Source of the DNA: Hydra vulgaris
Taxonomy: Eukaryota; Cnidaria; Hydrozoa; Anthoathecata; Hydridae
Length of the DNA stretch: 64,000 bases
Assembly: GCF_038396675.1 (NCBI RefSeq)
Contig: NC_088932.1
Location: 22,997,501 to 23,061,500 of the forward strand
Reading direction: 5' to 3'
This document shows positions 1-12,246 of the stretch, piece after piece (position 1 is the stretch's first letter; every line of letters begins with the position of its first letter). The notes under the pieces were generated by a model. The model was not told where the DNA came from. It ran no database searches and saw only the letters and a program-made list of their open reading frames with translations. Both the position numbers and the translations under genes were made by a program.

Positions 1-425
1 ATAACTATAAATGTGGTTTAAGATTGAAAAAAAAAACATCAAATTTGACTCATTGCCCTCCTATTTGGGGCTGAGGGGGGGAGGGGGCTAACGTAATGAA
101 TTTTTTGTTGTTCCCAGTCTCCAATCACCGCAATTTTGTGCATAGCATCCTCATTCCTGATATATATGAACATACTTAAATATGAAGATATCTTCATGTT
201 TCAAAGATGCTAAGCTCAAACATCAATAAAAGTTGTCTTCGGCCTTGATACATGAACTTGAAAATTTAGTTCCGATATTTTTCGTTTATGGTGGTTTTAG
301 CTGAATCCTTTCTTCAACATCTTGAAAAAAGAGCACTTAATACACACTTAATACACTTAACACTTAATACAACTTAATACTTAATAATCTTAATACAGAA
401 AACCAACCCACTTATTAATTAAAAG
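1..425. other. No gene seen; short tandem repeat inside
   Basis: I see no coding signal in this stretch. Positions about 333-400 contain a run of imperfect 8-10 bp units of the form CACTTAATA, repeated about seven times. A G-rich segment sits at 68-85. Confidence 0.6.
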
Positions 426-868
426 TCATTTTATAGATACGTAGATGACAATCATGCTAAAGTCCCTAACATAACATGGCAACATCAAACCATGACCCAC
501 AAATTTTAAATGGAATATTCAAAGGTTTCGTTCATAGAGCATTTAATGTATGTAGTAAGAAACATATAGAAAATGAACTGAAATTCTTTATTCGAGTATT
601 TGTCGAAAATAGCTAAAAATCACAATCTCATAAAAATTATAAAAGAAATAAAACGAAAGAACAAAAAATCACAAGTGACTACTAAAAACACTGAAAATAT
701 CACCAGTACGTATCAAACAAATTCATTACCTTGGGTACCAATATTGTTTCCCAAATTACGTAAGGTGTTTAGGAACGCAGGATATAAAACGATCTTCAAA
801 TCAAACCTGAACCTAGAGGCAATATTAACATCAATAAATAAATCCAGACTACAAATGAACAGTCACCC

Positions 869-872
<4 letters not shown>
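426..872 (+). pseudogene. Penelope-like retroelement fragment (RT end and linker)
   Basis: Three short reading frames add up to the C-terminal part of a Penelope-like reverse transcriptase. A catalytic-type RYVDD motif is encoded at about 435-449. It is followed within 50 bp by a segment reading GIFKGFVHRAFNVCS (about 508-552), typical of the region after the RT palm, and then by a Lys-rich linker and LPWVPILFPKLRKVF with NSHPG near 860-870, where a GIY-YIG endonuclease would normally begin. The distance from YVDD to the next motif is far too short, so an internal deletion is inferred. Two frameshifts and stops separate the pieces. The endonuclease is missing: the frame runs directly into a (TA)n tract. 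The family call rests on remembered motif patterns. Confidence 0.6.
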
Positions 873-873
<1 letters not shown>

Positions 874-928
<55 letters not shown>

Positions 929-944
929 TATATATATATTTATA
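874..944. repeat. (TA)n microsatellite
   Basis: An almost pure TA run with one GA interruption near 927. It ends exactly at the CAGTGGCGGC terminus of the hAT element. The matching (TA)n tract beyond the other terminus starts at 13043, so both may be halves of one original tract. Confidence 0.9.
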
Positions 945-954
945 CAGTGGCGGC
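945..954 (+). repeat. hAT left terminal inverted repeat
   Basis: CAGTGGCGGC, perfect inverted match to 13033-13042. The similarity stops after 10 bp. Confidence 0.6.
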
Positions 955-1364
955 CGGTGGCAATAAACTTTGGTGGGGCCAGCAAATATTAACCAAAAAA
1001 TATCGCAACGACTCGCTGTCAGCGTAACTGATACTTAGGTGTTTGTTAGGAATTTTTTGATTGGTTGAGAGAGTTAGGCGCTAGTATACTCCCAAAATAA
1101 AGTATAAGTATTTAATTGCATTGAATCTTTTAAACCTACGTAAAAAGCAGCAAAAACTGACTGAAAACTGCCTTTATAGTGGTGCATTATGATTTGAACA
1201 GATTTTAATATTTCTTCTTTAGATTTTTTTTTAATTTTAACTTTATGGTAAAAACTTTTAGTTAGTTTGAAGTAAGTCGTAAATATAAAAAATTACAATT
1301 AACACTATAATTTTCATAAAGTATAATATATTTTGAAATAAAGAATGATGTTAAAAACAATGAT

Positions 1365-1477
1365 TTAAGCAAATTTATACAAATATTCTGCTCTTCTCTG
1401 TTTCATAAGAGAAAACATTTCGATTACTTTTTGATTAAACTGATCAATATCCTGTAAATAATCTTTATGTATTGATA
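1365..1477 (-). pseudogene. hAT transposase, extreme C-terminus (separated segment)
   Basis: On the minus strand this segment reads HKDYLQDIDQFNQKVIEMF and then a basic KQRRAEYLYK tail ending in TAA at 1365-1367. Such a tail closes hAT transposases of the ZMYM1/DUF4371-like group just after the dimerisation domain. It joins in frame to the segment at 4489-4516, and that one to 7673 upward, once the two P-like elements and one copy of each target duplication are removed. The segment was therefore separated from the rest of its gene by those insertions. Confidence 0.8.
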
Positions 1478-4400
1478 CATGGCCTACTGTTATTATACGG
1501 CCTGATTTGTTGCATTTTCCGTAAAAAATTAGAAGACCAGTTTTTATACGGCTTATTTTTAAACTTTAAATTATGTATGAAAGGTTTTATTAACAACAAC
1601 AACAATATATTTACCAGTGATTATTATACAAAGATGTTGAATAAAATATTGAATTATAATATTGTAACATGCTTTTATAGTCATTTAATATGTTATGTAT
1701 TCTGAACTAATTAATAAGTGAATGGATTCTGATTGATTGCATGTTTCATTATATTCCATTAGAGAGTGGAATAATGAAAAAGACACACAGACAGTCTATC
1801 ATTATTACTGTATATAGTCGAACTGCTTTTTTATGCAATGTAATTTAAGTGAAGATAATTCCAATAATATTTAAATATAACTGTTACATTTTTTTGATTC
1901 GTTTTAGTAATAAAATGGTTAATAAATGTGTCGTTACAAACTGTAAAACTGTTTACTCTAATGGTCCAAAAAAGTCAACATTTTATTTTCCTGAAGAATT
2001 TGATTTGTGAGATTGATGGATATACTTTGTTAATAGAAAAGATTGGGTTCCATGAAAATTCAGCTATTTGTGTGAATCATTTTGATGACAAATTTATTAA
2101 TTACGGAAAAAGATGCACTTTGAAATAGAATCTTCTTCCAGTTCCAACTATTCAACCGATGAAATAAGTAGATCATCGACTCTAAGGGTTCCAAAGTTGC
2201 TCTGAAAAGAACCAACTTTGAGATATTTAGGAAAAGATGAGTTTAAAGAGAACAACATTCTCCGCCAGGCTTTACATTTAAAAAAATTCATGACAGTGTT
2301 GTTTATTATAAACTATGTTTTGATGAAAAATTAGGCATGCCAACTGTTTTTGAGTCAATAACTGTAAATAAAGATTTTTATGTTTCATTGTCATATAAAG
2401 GCTATCATATTTTTTTACCTGAATGGTTTCGTAGTGGTCATAATTGCAAATTAACAAACTGTAGTATGTTAGAAAATTTTCCTGTATATATTAGAAATAA
2501 AGCCAATGGTATGAATTCAATTTTGACAGAGTTAAATTAAATTAGATACTATTCTCCCCAAGGCAGACCTCCATATTCTGCATCCATTATACATTATGCA
2601 CTAATTTTACGTCACACTTCAGCACAGTCTTATAAGTTATTGTTAGAACAATTACCTTAAAATTTAAATGATATAAATGCGTATAAAGCTATAACAGTTT
2701 CGTTACAAAAAACATTGTGTATCAAGTGATTGTGTGCTTCTTGTGGATGAAATGTATCTGTAAAAAGCAGCCCAATATCAAAGTGGGAATTATATTGGTG
2801 AAGAAAATATATATTGGAGTTTTAAAAACATATCTATTGTATGATATAATCCATTTAATAAAAGATGTTAGAAATAACTTGTTAAATGGAAAAAAATTTG
2901 TTTTTCCTTCTTTTTTATTTTATTCCTTCAGATACAAAGTTGAAGCTCCAGCTGGTTTTATCACTTGGGATTCATTTCATAAAGTTGATGAAAAAGACCG
3001 ATTATTAAATGGAAACTTGAAAAAAGCGAGGAAAATTAATTATCAGGTCACTTATCCTGGAAACAATAAACAAGATGTTAACCTTGCATAAGCGATTCTT
3101 GATAAAACAACTACAGCTGCGATACTAAGTTATTTTCCTGAAAGAAATGATGCAGCACAATTGTTTCATAAGTTACTTATCACACTTAATTCAATACAGA
3201 TGTTTAATACATCGAATCAGGTCGGCAATGCTGCTGTAAAAAGAGATAAAAAACCCACATTTTATAGAGAAATTGCAAATTGGATTGAAATTTGGTCAAC
3301 ATGTGAATATTTTACTTTAACCAGACAAACTTCTTATGCTCTTATCACAACATTACGTGCAACTGCATCTCTTATTGATGATTTGCTTGAAGAAGCTATA
3401 CATTTGTTCTTACTTCCAGGTTTCAAAGTGATCCTTTAGAGCTACGCTTTAGTAAGTATAGACAAATGAGCGGTGGTGGATTTCTTGTAAGTCTTTCAGA
3501 AGTTTGCAACAGTGAAAAGATTTTGGCAGTAAGAAGTCTTCTAAAGGAAGATATTAATTTCTGGGATGAAAATATTTATCAAACATTTGAACACTCTACT
3601 TTAGAAAACATTATGCAAGATAATGTATTGTTGTCTTCAGAGATATTAGAGTGTCAGTTTTCTTAAGATAGCATAGATGTTGATGGTATTATAGCAGGCT
3701 ACATTGCTAAAAAATTAAAAAAAAAGGATTTAAATGTCTATCTTGTGGTTAAAAAATGTATCTACAGACCAAGATGTTTTTAACAACGAATATCTAAAAA
3801 TATTATCCAGAGGTGGACTTTTATGTCCAAGTCAATCCTTGTCTGATTTTATTTGTCATCTTTTTAGTATTCTAGATATTATTTCTCCTATTCTAATCAA
3901 ACATTGCAGTTATTCTTATCAATCAAAAGTTTTGCAGAACAAATTTTAAAGACTTATTATAGCAGTGTTGATTTTACATGCGAGAATCACCAAGAATGGG
4001 CAATTAAATATGGATCTCGAATTGTCATTAATATTTTTTATAATAATTTACAAAAAGAAACTACAGATTCTGTAAGAAAAGATCAGGTTTAAGAGTTTAA
4101 AAAAAGACAAAGAACTGATAGCTAGTGCTAATAAAAAATTTTTTCTCAAATCCTTAATAATCTATACATATAAAATTTCAAACCTTTATTTTTATTTCCT
4201 GATTAGAGTTGTAAGTAGTCTTTGCAATATGTAAGTTTGTTTTAGTAGCATTTTGATACAAAGCTATTTGAAAGCCTATTTCAGTATTTCATATATTATT
4301 AGAATATACTGAAACAGGGAATCAGTTAGCGAAAAATGTTGTATAGCATAATGTAATTACATGATGATAATCTCATTAGGTATTCCTCGACCGTTTTAAT

Positions 4401-4488
4401 AAAATAAACATTTGCCGTAAAAAAACTGGCCTCTTAATTTTTTACGGAAAATGCAACAAATCAAGCCGTATAATAACAGAAGGCCATG
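1478..4488 (+). mobile_element. P-like DNA transposon 1 (75-bp TIRs, 7-bp TSD)
   Basis: Inverted ends of 75 bp (1478-1552 and 4414-4488) agree at roughly nine of ten positions and start CATGGCC. ATTGATA flanks both sides (1471-1477 and 4489-4495). P elements usually make 8-bp duplications; here 7 of 8 positions match whichever way the eighth is chosen. The 3.0-kb element carries a decayed THAP/P transposase on the plus strand. It inserted into the C-terminal codons of the hAT gene. Confidence 0.85.
1915..4092 (+). pseudogene. P-element-type transposase with THAP domain, decayed
   Basis: The start is ATG at 1915. The first residues give the THAP zinc-finger signature: MVNKCVVTNC (C-x4-C), and after a frameshift ICVNHF (C-x2-H) at about 2068-2085. 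Further pieces follow in several frames. 2337-2640 ends in a stretch like RYYSPQGRPPYSASIIHYAL, matching the region before the catalytic core of P/THAP9 transposases. 2930-3090 follows, then 3161-3439, then 3455-3666 with RQMSGGGFLVSLSEV and KEDINFWDE, a conserved block of the P family C-terminus. 3734-4092 is the tail. At least six stops or frameshifts break it, so it cannot make transposase. The family call rests on the THAP pattern plus the MSGG block. Confidence 0.75.
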
Positions 4489-4516
4489 ATTGATAGTACA
4501 GCTAATGCATTCAACC
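4489..4516 (-). other. 28-bp hAT remnant between two P-like insertions
   Basis: Minus-strand reading through this remnant gives RLNALAVLSI, the normal continuation of the hAT dimerisation domain. It consists of the target duplication of element 1 (4489-4495), nine unique bases, and the 12-bp target copy of element 2 (4505-4516). Confidence 0.8.
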
Positions 4517-4791
4517 AAGGCGATCTATACTGAAAGCTTATTCATCGCGCAACCGCATGCCGTGACTGGGGGCCTATTTTAATATTCTAAAAAATGCGAA
4601 GGTGAAAAGCTCACATCGAAAAACTTGCTATAGAATTTTTAACTTTTTCAACTTAATCTTGTTTAATCTTTTATATTTCCAATAACTTTGTATTATTAAT
4701 GTTTTATAAATTTTTTTAAATAACTTTAAAACACTGTATTTTTACTTACTTGTAATTTCCTTAGAGTGTTAGGAGTTATATATAATATATG

Positions 4792-4796
<5 letters not shown>

Positions 4797-4852
<56 letters not shown>
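4797..4852. repeat. (TA)n microsatellite inside P-like element 2
   Basis: Pure TA run in the 5' noncoding part of the element. Confidence 0.9.
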
Positions 4853-4856
<4 letters not shown>

Positions 4857-5016
4857 TTATTATGTCTGATATGGGTTGTGATCTATTATATTTGACAAAA
4901 AAGTGTTTAAAAATCTTATGTTATGGTTTGCATATTTTTATATTCTTTTAAATAATTATACTTTATTAAAACTAGCAAAACTAATTACCAAAGTACCAAA
5001 AGTAATAAAAGCTTTG

Positions 5017-7390
5017 AAAAAGTACCAGTTTATCGTTTTCCTAAAGACAAAGAACAAAGAAATATTTGGATAAAAAGTATTCCAAATTCTAATCTTTTAG
5101 TTTCAGATGAAACTGTTATTTGCCAATTACATTGGCCAACAGTTTTTGAAAAAGTTACTGTTCAAGGAATGGTCAGGAATACTGTATGGTCAGGAATATT
5201 GAAATCTTTAAGCACTGTTAGAAATGTTAGAACTGATGAACTTGGCATTTTTTTATCGGCTGACACAGCAACATATATTGATTTTAAAAAATTTTTGTTA
5301 AATAATCTCAGGCTTTTTTCAGTTTCAGTAATAGCATATATGATTGAAAAAAACAATTAATGTTCAATCTATTACGTTTTATGATGGTATTCCTTTATAT
5401 CTTGTTAAACTTTTTGAGAATTTAGATTTTAAAACATTTCATTGTGGAATAAAATGTTTTATAAAAAGTTTGTGTAAAAATCGTATAAATATTGTTGATT
5501 CTTGGTCAAAGTTTGAGTAAATACTACATTTTTTAAATGTCATGGAAATAGATCATAAGAAAAACATTATTTAGCAACAAATATCAGTTATGTCTGCAAA
5601 ACTTATTGGAAAAAAAATGTGAATCAGATACAATTATACGTAGTTTTGAATATTTTTCAACATCTCGTGCTTTATACAATAAACTAAGAAACGATTTTCA
5701 ATTGCCATCAGTTAGTACTTTGACACGCATAACATCAAAAGTTTGCAAAATTGATGATGCTAGTTTCTTAGATTCAGTTTTCAAAAACATTGAAGAAAAA
5801 CAAAAAATTTGTATAATTATTCACGATGAAGTATATGTCAAAAAAATGATGCTGTACCATGGTGGAACATTGTTTGGTAAATCTTTAGATGATCCATCAT
5901 TATTGGCTAAAACTAATTTGGGAATTATGATAGTATGTCTCAAAGGTGGTCCTAAATTTCTGTACAAGATGATTCCAATTTCAAAATTAAGTTCAAATTT
6001 TCTGTTTGAACAAATAAACTCCAGCATAAAGCTTATAAAATCATCACCTGGCGATGTAAAAGTTGTTATCTGTGATGGTAATCGTGTAAACCAAGCATTT
6101 TTAAAATTAAATCATACTGTTCCAGAAAAACCTTGGAAAACGGAAGATGGGATGTATTTACTGTTTGACTTTGTTCATCTTTCGAAAAACATTAGGAATC
6201 TATGGCTTACAGAAAAAACTGGGGAACTAGTGTACAATGATAATGGTGTTTAAAGAACAGCTAAATGGGAGCACCTTAAATGCTTATATCAAATTGAATC
6301 AGAAAAGTTAATCAAATTGTCAGACTTGAATGAAATTGCAATAGCTCCCAAGCCAATTGAAAGGCAAAATGTATCTACTTGCCTTAAAGTTTTTTCAGAT
6401 AAGACATATCATGCCTTGCTGACCTATTCTCAAATAATTTCAAATTCTAAGGATACTGCGATATTTATAAATAAAGTTATAGCCTGGTGGAAAATTTTGA
6501 ATGTGGAAGGTCGTGGAGCTGATGTAAGACACAATGATCCACTAGAAGCACCTATTTGTAGTTCTGATGATTTCCGTCTTAATACTCTACTTCAGTTTGG
6601 TGATATGGCTCTTGAAATGTGTTGTTAAAATGACAAAAGAGTGAAGCAGTTATCCAATGACACTGCAAAATTAATTCACCATACTTGCTATGGTATTGTG
6701 GAGCTATGTAAATTTATTAGCAACAAGTCATGATTATGTTCTTCTTGGTATGTTTACAAGTGACCACTTGTAAAAAGAATTTGGGAAATTGAGACAAGGT
6801 TCCGGAGGTGCCTACTTTATAAATGTTCAACAAGTTATAGAAAAATTGCATATAAATCACACATAACTGTTGTTATCTTTAAATATTGACATAGATTCTT
6901 TTGATTTTAGTTCGGGTCATGAGTGTGCTTTTTGTACATATGTTTTATGTGAAGCAGGTAGTGAAATATTTGACAATTTAGAAAAACTAGAGTCATCAAT
7001 TTCCGATACTACCAAAATGTCTTTGATTTATATTGCTGGTTATGTATGTAGAAATGAATATAATGAAAACATTTTGTTCAATCAAACATTACTTTATTAT
7101 GAAAAGTTTGGTGAGTACCTCAAGTCTATAGATCGTGGTGGTCTTAAAATTCCACCAGACAATGTTTGTTAATGGGTTTTTTTTGCTTTGTCTTATTCCA
7201 TTCGATAAAAGATAAAGTTTGTCGTAAGTCCTTAAGTGACATCTTTTTGCTAGTTTCTGAATTTTACTATTTTGAAATTAATCAAAAACATTGCAACACA
7301 CTTGCTAATATATTTTTAAACAATTTTTGTGCACAAATTACATCAAGATCTAAAAAAGAACCTGCATTAAAAGTTTTAAAGATATCATAA
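5017..7390 (+). pseudogene. P/THAP9-type transposase, decayed
   Basis: The first half of the THAP domain is lost. Its second half is visible at 5017-5165 (VPVYRFPKDKEQRNIWIKSI and then ICQLHW, the C-x2-H pair). The longest piece, 5606-6253, holds the RNase-H-like core: IIHDEVYVKK (first candidate catalytic Asp), YHGGTLFGK, LLAKTNLGIMIVCLKGGPKF, and CDGNRVNQAF (second candidate Asp). The order matches P-element and THAP9 transposases. Later pieces at 6317-6628, 6870-7172 and 7166-7390 give the GTP-binding-like insertion and C-terminal region, including YIAGYVCRNEY. Stops and frameshifts separate the pieces, so it is not functional. The catalytic assignment follows family knowledge and was not aligned. 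Confidence 0.8.
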
Positions 7391-7660
7391 ATTTGTTTAG
7401 AAAAGAATGATTTGTATCTGTTGTTGTTAAAATATATGCAAATATTTTCCTTGTTTTAATTTTTTTTATTATATAAAATTTTAACTTTTAATTACATTTT
7501 AATATAAATATTTCTAAATAAACTAATTAAACTCATTTTGAGTCATATTTTGACTCCAAAATATAATTTTATAGCAGAGTTGCTGATAATCCGTAAAAAT
7601 AATAGGCCCCCAGTCATGGTTTACGGTTGCGCGATGAATAGGCCTTCAGTATAGAGCGGC

Positions 7661-9195
7661 ATGCATTCAACCGATCTCGACCTGTGGAATTTCTCAAAAG
7701 TGTCTTAACTCTTTTTAAAGTACTAAAACACCGCTCAGCATCGGCTGTAGACACAGGTGTGACTAAAACAATCTCCTTCAACTTTGATGCTTCAGAAAAT
7801 GTTTCAATCAAGTTATTTTTATGCATTAATTGGGATAATTAATGGTGCCGATATCACTAAAAACAGCATTTTCATATAAAACGGTTTGGACATCAACTTA
7901 ACTTCACTCAGCATTGGATAGTTTGTAAGAATATTTTTTATATGATTCCGAGGAAAATTTTGTCTATTAAATTTGAAAATGATTTAAATATTTCAATGCT
8001 TCTAAACCTGTCGCTTATTTCGTAAATAACTTTATCACAAGCTTCTTTAGCATCTTCTATTAGTAGTTCGATTGATGTGTTTCGTTTCATTCGGTTTTCA
8101 TGCATTTCTTCGCAATCGTTAAGAATCGATCCAGAAACATTATCAGTGATGCTATTTCGCACAAAATTAATAGATAACTCAAATTTTTCAAAAGCCTCCT
8201 TGATTGTAATAGTGTTGCTGTAACTTGATTGCGATATATTGTAAAGTACATCAACATGTTTTAAAATTGAATAAAAAAAAATTGAACTCTAAATCTTCCA
8301 AACATTTTTTGGACAACAGATTGCACACGCTTGTATTATCCTATCCTTCATCGTTTATAATTTTATTAAAACATTCCCCAATAACTATTGCAAGTAACTA
8401 TTTTTGAAAGAAAATTCCATCGTGTTTTGCAAACTCTTGGTATCTGTTTAAAAGCAATTTCGCGAAGTAAATCATTTCGTTTTGGCGAGGATGTAAAGAA
8501 CACGCCAAATCCACTTAGAGTAGAAAAAAAAGTTCTTACTTGCTTATTCGACAAACAAACTTTTTTCAAAACTAAATTCAATTGGTGTGCATAGCAGTGA
8601 ACATAATGGGCATTTGGGTAAACTTCTTTCATTAGACTTTGTACTCCATTTCTTGATCCGCTCATAACAGCTGCACCATCATTAGCCTGTGCAATTAATT
8701 TTTCCTTCAGACCAAAACAAAATAATTCTTCTTTTAATACATTTGTAAGACCCATAGCAGTTCTATCCTGAACATCAATAAATGCTATAAATCTTTCAAC
8801 TAGTTGATAACCTTTAAAATAACGCAAAATAATGACGAACTGAGAACGATAAGATACATCAGTTGTTTCATCTGCTTGCAAGGAAACAAATCTTGCTTTA
8901 TCAATCTCACATTTAATTTCTTCTATGTATACTTTATACATACATTCTAGAATGTCATTTTGGTTTGTTTTCGAAGATTTTTTGTTATTTTTGAATCTTT
9001 AAGATGATCGCTAAACACACTATCCAATGTAGAAGTGTATGAAACCATATCTAAAAATACCACTTGATTATTTGAGTCAATAGCTTCGTCATGTCCTCTT
9101 AATGGCAATTCGTGCACACCACAAAATTTTATACAATCTATAACCCTCGATAATGTATGTCTATTTTTTTCAACTAATTCATTATATTTTTTTCA
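7661..9195 (-). pseudogene. hAT transposase, ZMYM1/DUF4371-like, main part
   Basis: Read from 9195 downward: a DUF4371-type start (ELVEKNRHTLSRVIDCIKF, then ELPLRGHDEA), the RNase-H-like core at 8366-8941 with SLQADETTDVSYRSQ (first Asp), ANDGAAVMSGSRNGVQ (second Asp) and HCYAHQLNLVLKK, and finally the hAT dimerisation motif VTPVSTADAERCFSTLKR at about 7725-7780. The frame stops at RLNA where P-like element 2 entered, and continues at 4516-4489 and 1477-1365. Frameshifts near 8941 and 7830 disable it. The protein starts abruptly at about 9195 with no N-terminal BED or TTF-type finger. Confidence 0.85.
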
Positions 9196-9197
9196 TG

Positions 9198-10109
9198 CTA
9201 AGACTCACACAAAAAATCATCAAAACTGCTTTCCGAAATGTTGATCAAACAGTTCAAGTGATATAACTCATTGCATTTCAAACATTTAATCATTTTGCCT
9301 TCAGCAAGCATCCGACAAGAATAGAAAATTTCTATGACCTCAATACGACTTACATAGCCCCTTCCTAAATTTACACTAACAGTTGAGAACATGGGAAGAA
9401 CTTGTTCTTGAAGGCTTTTTAATAAATGATTCCACATTATACTTTGCTTGAACAAACAATGTTCTGGTTGTTTCTGCTTAGTTAAAGCTATAGCAAAAGC
9501 AACAGCAAATAATTAATCCTATTTAATTAATCTTAACATATTTAATCCTAAGATTGGATCTTGAAAACCAGAAATTAATGATTGTGTCTTTAAAATATTT
9601 TGTGAGGCAAAAATTATGTTATCTGTTAGCCACTTGTTCTCACTCCGAAGAATATTTTTTTCCACTAACGTCAACTCATATAAACTATTTTTTATCCACA
9701 ATACTTTGTTCTCTCCTTCTTTGGATGCAATTGTGAAGGATTCTACTTCAATTGAATTTATCTCAATGTTGTGATCATCATTGGATTCATTTGTTCCATA
9801 ACATTTTTGCTTTGCTGGTTTACAATAATCAAGCTCATCATAGTAGCATTTTGAGGGTTGCATTGACATTGTAATTGGAATAGATTTGAAACTAGGTGTT
9901 AAAAATAAATGAGATGTTTTATTCTGGTTGTTGTTGTTGCTTGTAAAAGAGCTTATGGTTGAAACTGAATAAGTATTCGATGGAACATTAACAGAAGTTG
10001 TATGTCTACTATCATCCGTACTACTTACCTTACTACAAGTAAGTAGATATTCTTGAAGAGAATCAGCCTCTGGTGTTAAAGTTTTTGCTTCCACTTCTAT
10101 ATGGTTCAA
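9198..10109 (-). pseudogene. C-terminal half of integrase gene: Ulp1-like and PHD-like remnants
   Basis: This is a minus-strand continuation of the integrase gene. The region around 9519-9640 has ENKWLTDNIIFASQNILKTQ, a pattern typical of the start of Ulp1-like cysteine protease domains in transposon proteins. After a break, LFAVAFAIALTKQKQPEHC (about 9450-9510) resembles the segment right after the catalytic Cys of that family. The Asp-Cys-Gly itself and the His-Asp core are missing, so an internal deletion is inferred. Then comes a PHD-like cysteine pattern, FYSCRMLAEGKMIKCLKCNE followed by LYHLNC. A Ser/Asn-rich spacer fills 9700-10060. It ends abruptly at 9198, next to the hAT frame. Confidence 0.55.
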
Positions 10110-11422
10110 GCCATCTGAAATCTAATTTGCTTTCTTTCCTTTTTTTCTGGGTAAAATCCTTGATAAGGACTTTGGACCCGATGGCATAAACAAATGGATT
10201 TGCATGCTTCTTGTTATAATTTTCTATCTGCTTTTCTTGAGCCGTTTCAATGTTTTGTTTAGCTTTTTGCAGCAGATTTGATCTAAAGTATAAACAATTA
10301 TTGTAAAACTTCAAAATATATTTATTATGAAAGAAAAAAGAATATTTTGCATATCAAAACTCTATTAGACATGCCGGAAATAAATAAAAAAAGAAAGAAA
10401 AAACCTTGAAAATAATCAAACTATTACAGTAATGTTCTACAATCATATTTTAACAAACCAGTAAATGCTTTATACCTTTCCTCAATTATTTTATTCATAA
10501 AATGTTGGTTGCTTTCAGGTCTTGCGTTAAAATCAGTTAACAATGATTGAGGAGATTCTCCTGCAACTTCTAATTCTATAGTAAGCATGGGCTTCTTTCT
10601 GAACATTAACTCAAAGGGAGCGTATTTTGTAGACTCTTGCCTTGATGTATTGTATGCAAAAATACAAGCATCCAAATGAGTATCCCATGTAATGTGGATT
10701 TTACAAGCATTAACTGGATGGTTTGATTGAACCGCTCATCTAAACCATTAGCCTAAAACACAAGATAATTAAATCCAAGATTTTAAAACTAGACAGCTCT
10801 TATACACAAACTGAATTCAAATTTTTAAACTTCTGGATGATAGGCTGTGGTAAAATGATGTTTCAAATTTAACAAAGACATTAGTTCCTTGTTTATTTGG
10901 TTGTAAAACTCTGTGCCTTGGTCAGAGGTGACAACTTTTGGTATACCCATTTGCATGAACAACTGAAATATTTAAAAAATTATTATATCTTCAAAAAAAT
11001 TATGTAAATACAATCAGATAATAATATTTTTAATATTATTTTTTAATATAATAATAATATTAATTTACCTTATAAAATTTTATTGCAACGCCGCTTGCTA
11101 ATTTTGATTTTAGAGGAAATGCTGCTACCCACTTTGTGCAATAATCAGAGATAGTAAGAATATATTTATTTCCATCAGATGTTTCAGGAAGTGGTCCTAC
11201 TAAATCAATTCCAATATGAAACCATGGTGACTGTATGAAGCTCTGGACTAGTTTTTTCAAATTTTCGCATATTTGTGTGCTGACACTGTTCACAGCTTTT
11301 AACCTATGTTATGTGTAACTTGCAAATTACAAATTCTAGCACATGGTATATATTAATATTCTGATGCCACAGGACTTAAATTTATAACTACTTAAGAACA
11401 TACTTTACAAAAATTTCACATA

Positions 11423-11559
<137 letters not shown>

Positions 11560-11775
11560 CATTATCGCATTATAAAAAAATAGATACACATTGGTTACAG
11601 ATATGATAGCAATACTAAAATATGTATCAGGTAGTAATTATACTTATATTCTATAAAAGTGGTATTATTTGTAAAATAGATTAACATTTTGAACAACTTA
11701 AAGTTTTGAGACTTGTTTCAAATCTTCTGTCATTCAATTATTAAAATTTTCTTTATATTTTAAAACATAACATGG

Positions 11776-11778
<3 letters not shown>

Positions 11779-11848
<70 letters not shown>
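11779..11848. repeat. (TA)n microsatellite in integrase intron
   Basis: Second TA tract of the same inferred intron, ending about 40 bp before the splice donor at 11890. Confidence 0.9.
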
Positions 11849-11851
<3 letters not shown>

Positions 11852-12246
11852 GCCATATTAATATTGATAACAATGATGCAATATACATACAGCATAATCT
11901 ACATCTTTGATAATTCCTGGCCAGTAAAAACATTCTGACACTTTGTATAAAGTTTGTGTTCTACCAAGGTGACCAGCAGTAGGTTCGCTATGACAAAAAT
12001 TAACAATTTGTTTTCTTTGCTCTTTGCTAAAAATCACTTCCAACCATATGTCATTTTTTGTCTTGTGATGCAGTTTATCATCCTCCATTCTAAACCTGTA
12101 AAGTATAAATAATTATTTATGTATTATTGGAACTGCTTCCAATAATACATAAATAAACTTTTTGTGCTATAACTTTTTTGAATATCCTTGTAAGTATTAG
12201 TAAATGGGAGCAAAGTATTTACTTTGTGTAAAAAGAATCTACTATG

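Larger units (their letters stand above)
4517..7660 (+). mobile_element. P-like DNA transposon 2 (about 60-bp TIRs, 12-bp direct repeat)
   Basis: The ends 4517-4580 and 7597-7660 are inverted copies sharing CTATACTGAA, ATTCATCGCGCAACCG and TGACTGGGGGCCTATT. ATGCATTCAACC occurs directly at both borders (4505-4516 and 7661-7672). This is longer than the usual 8-bp P duplication and may include chance matches. Its ends differ from those of element 1, so it is a different family. It carries a broken P/THAP transposase on the plus strand and a (TA)n tract, and it interrupts the hAT dimerisation domain. Confidence 0.85.
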
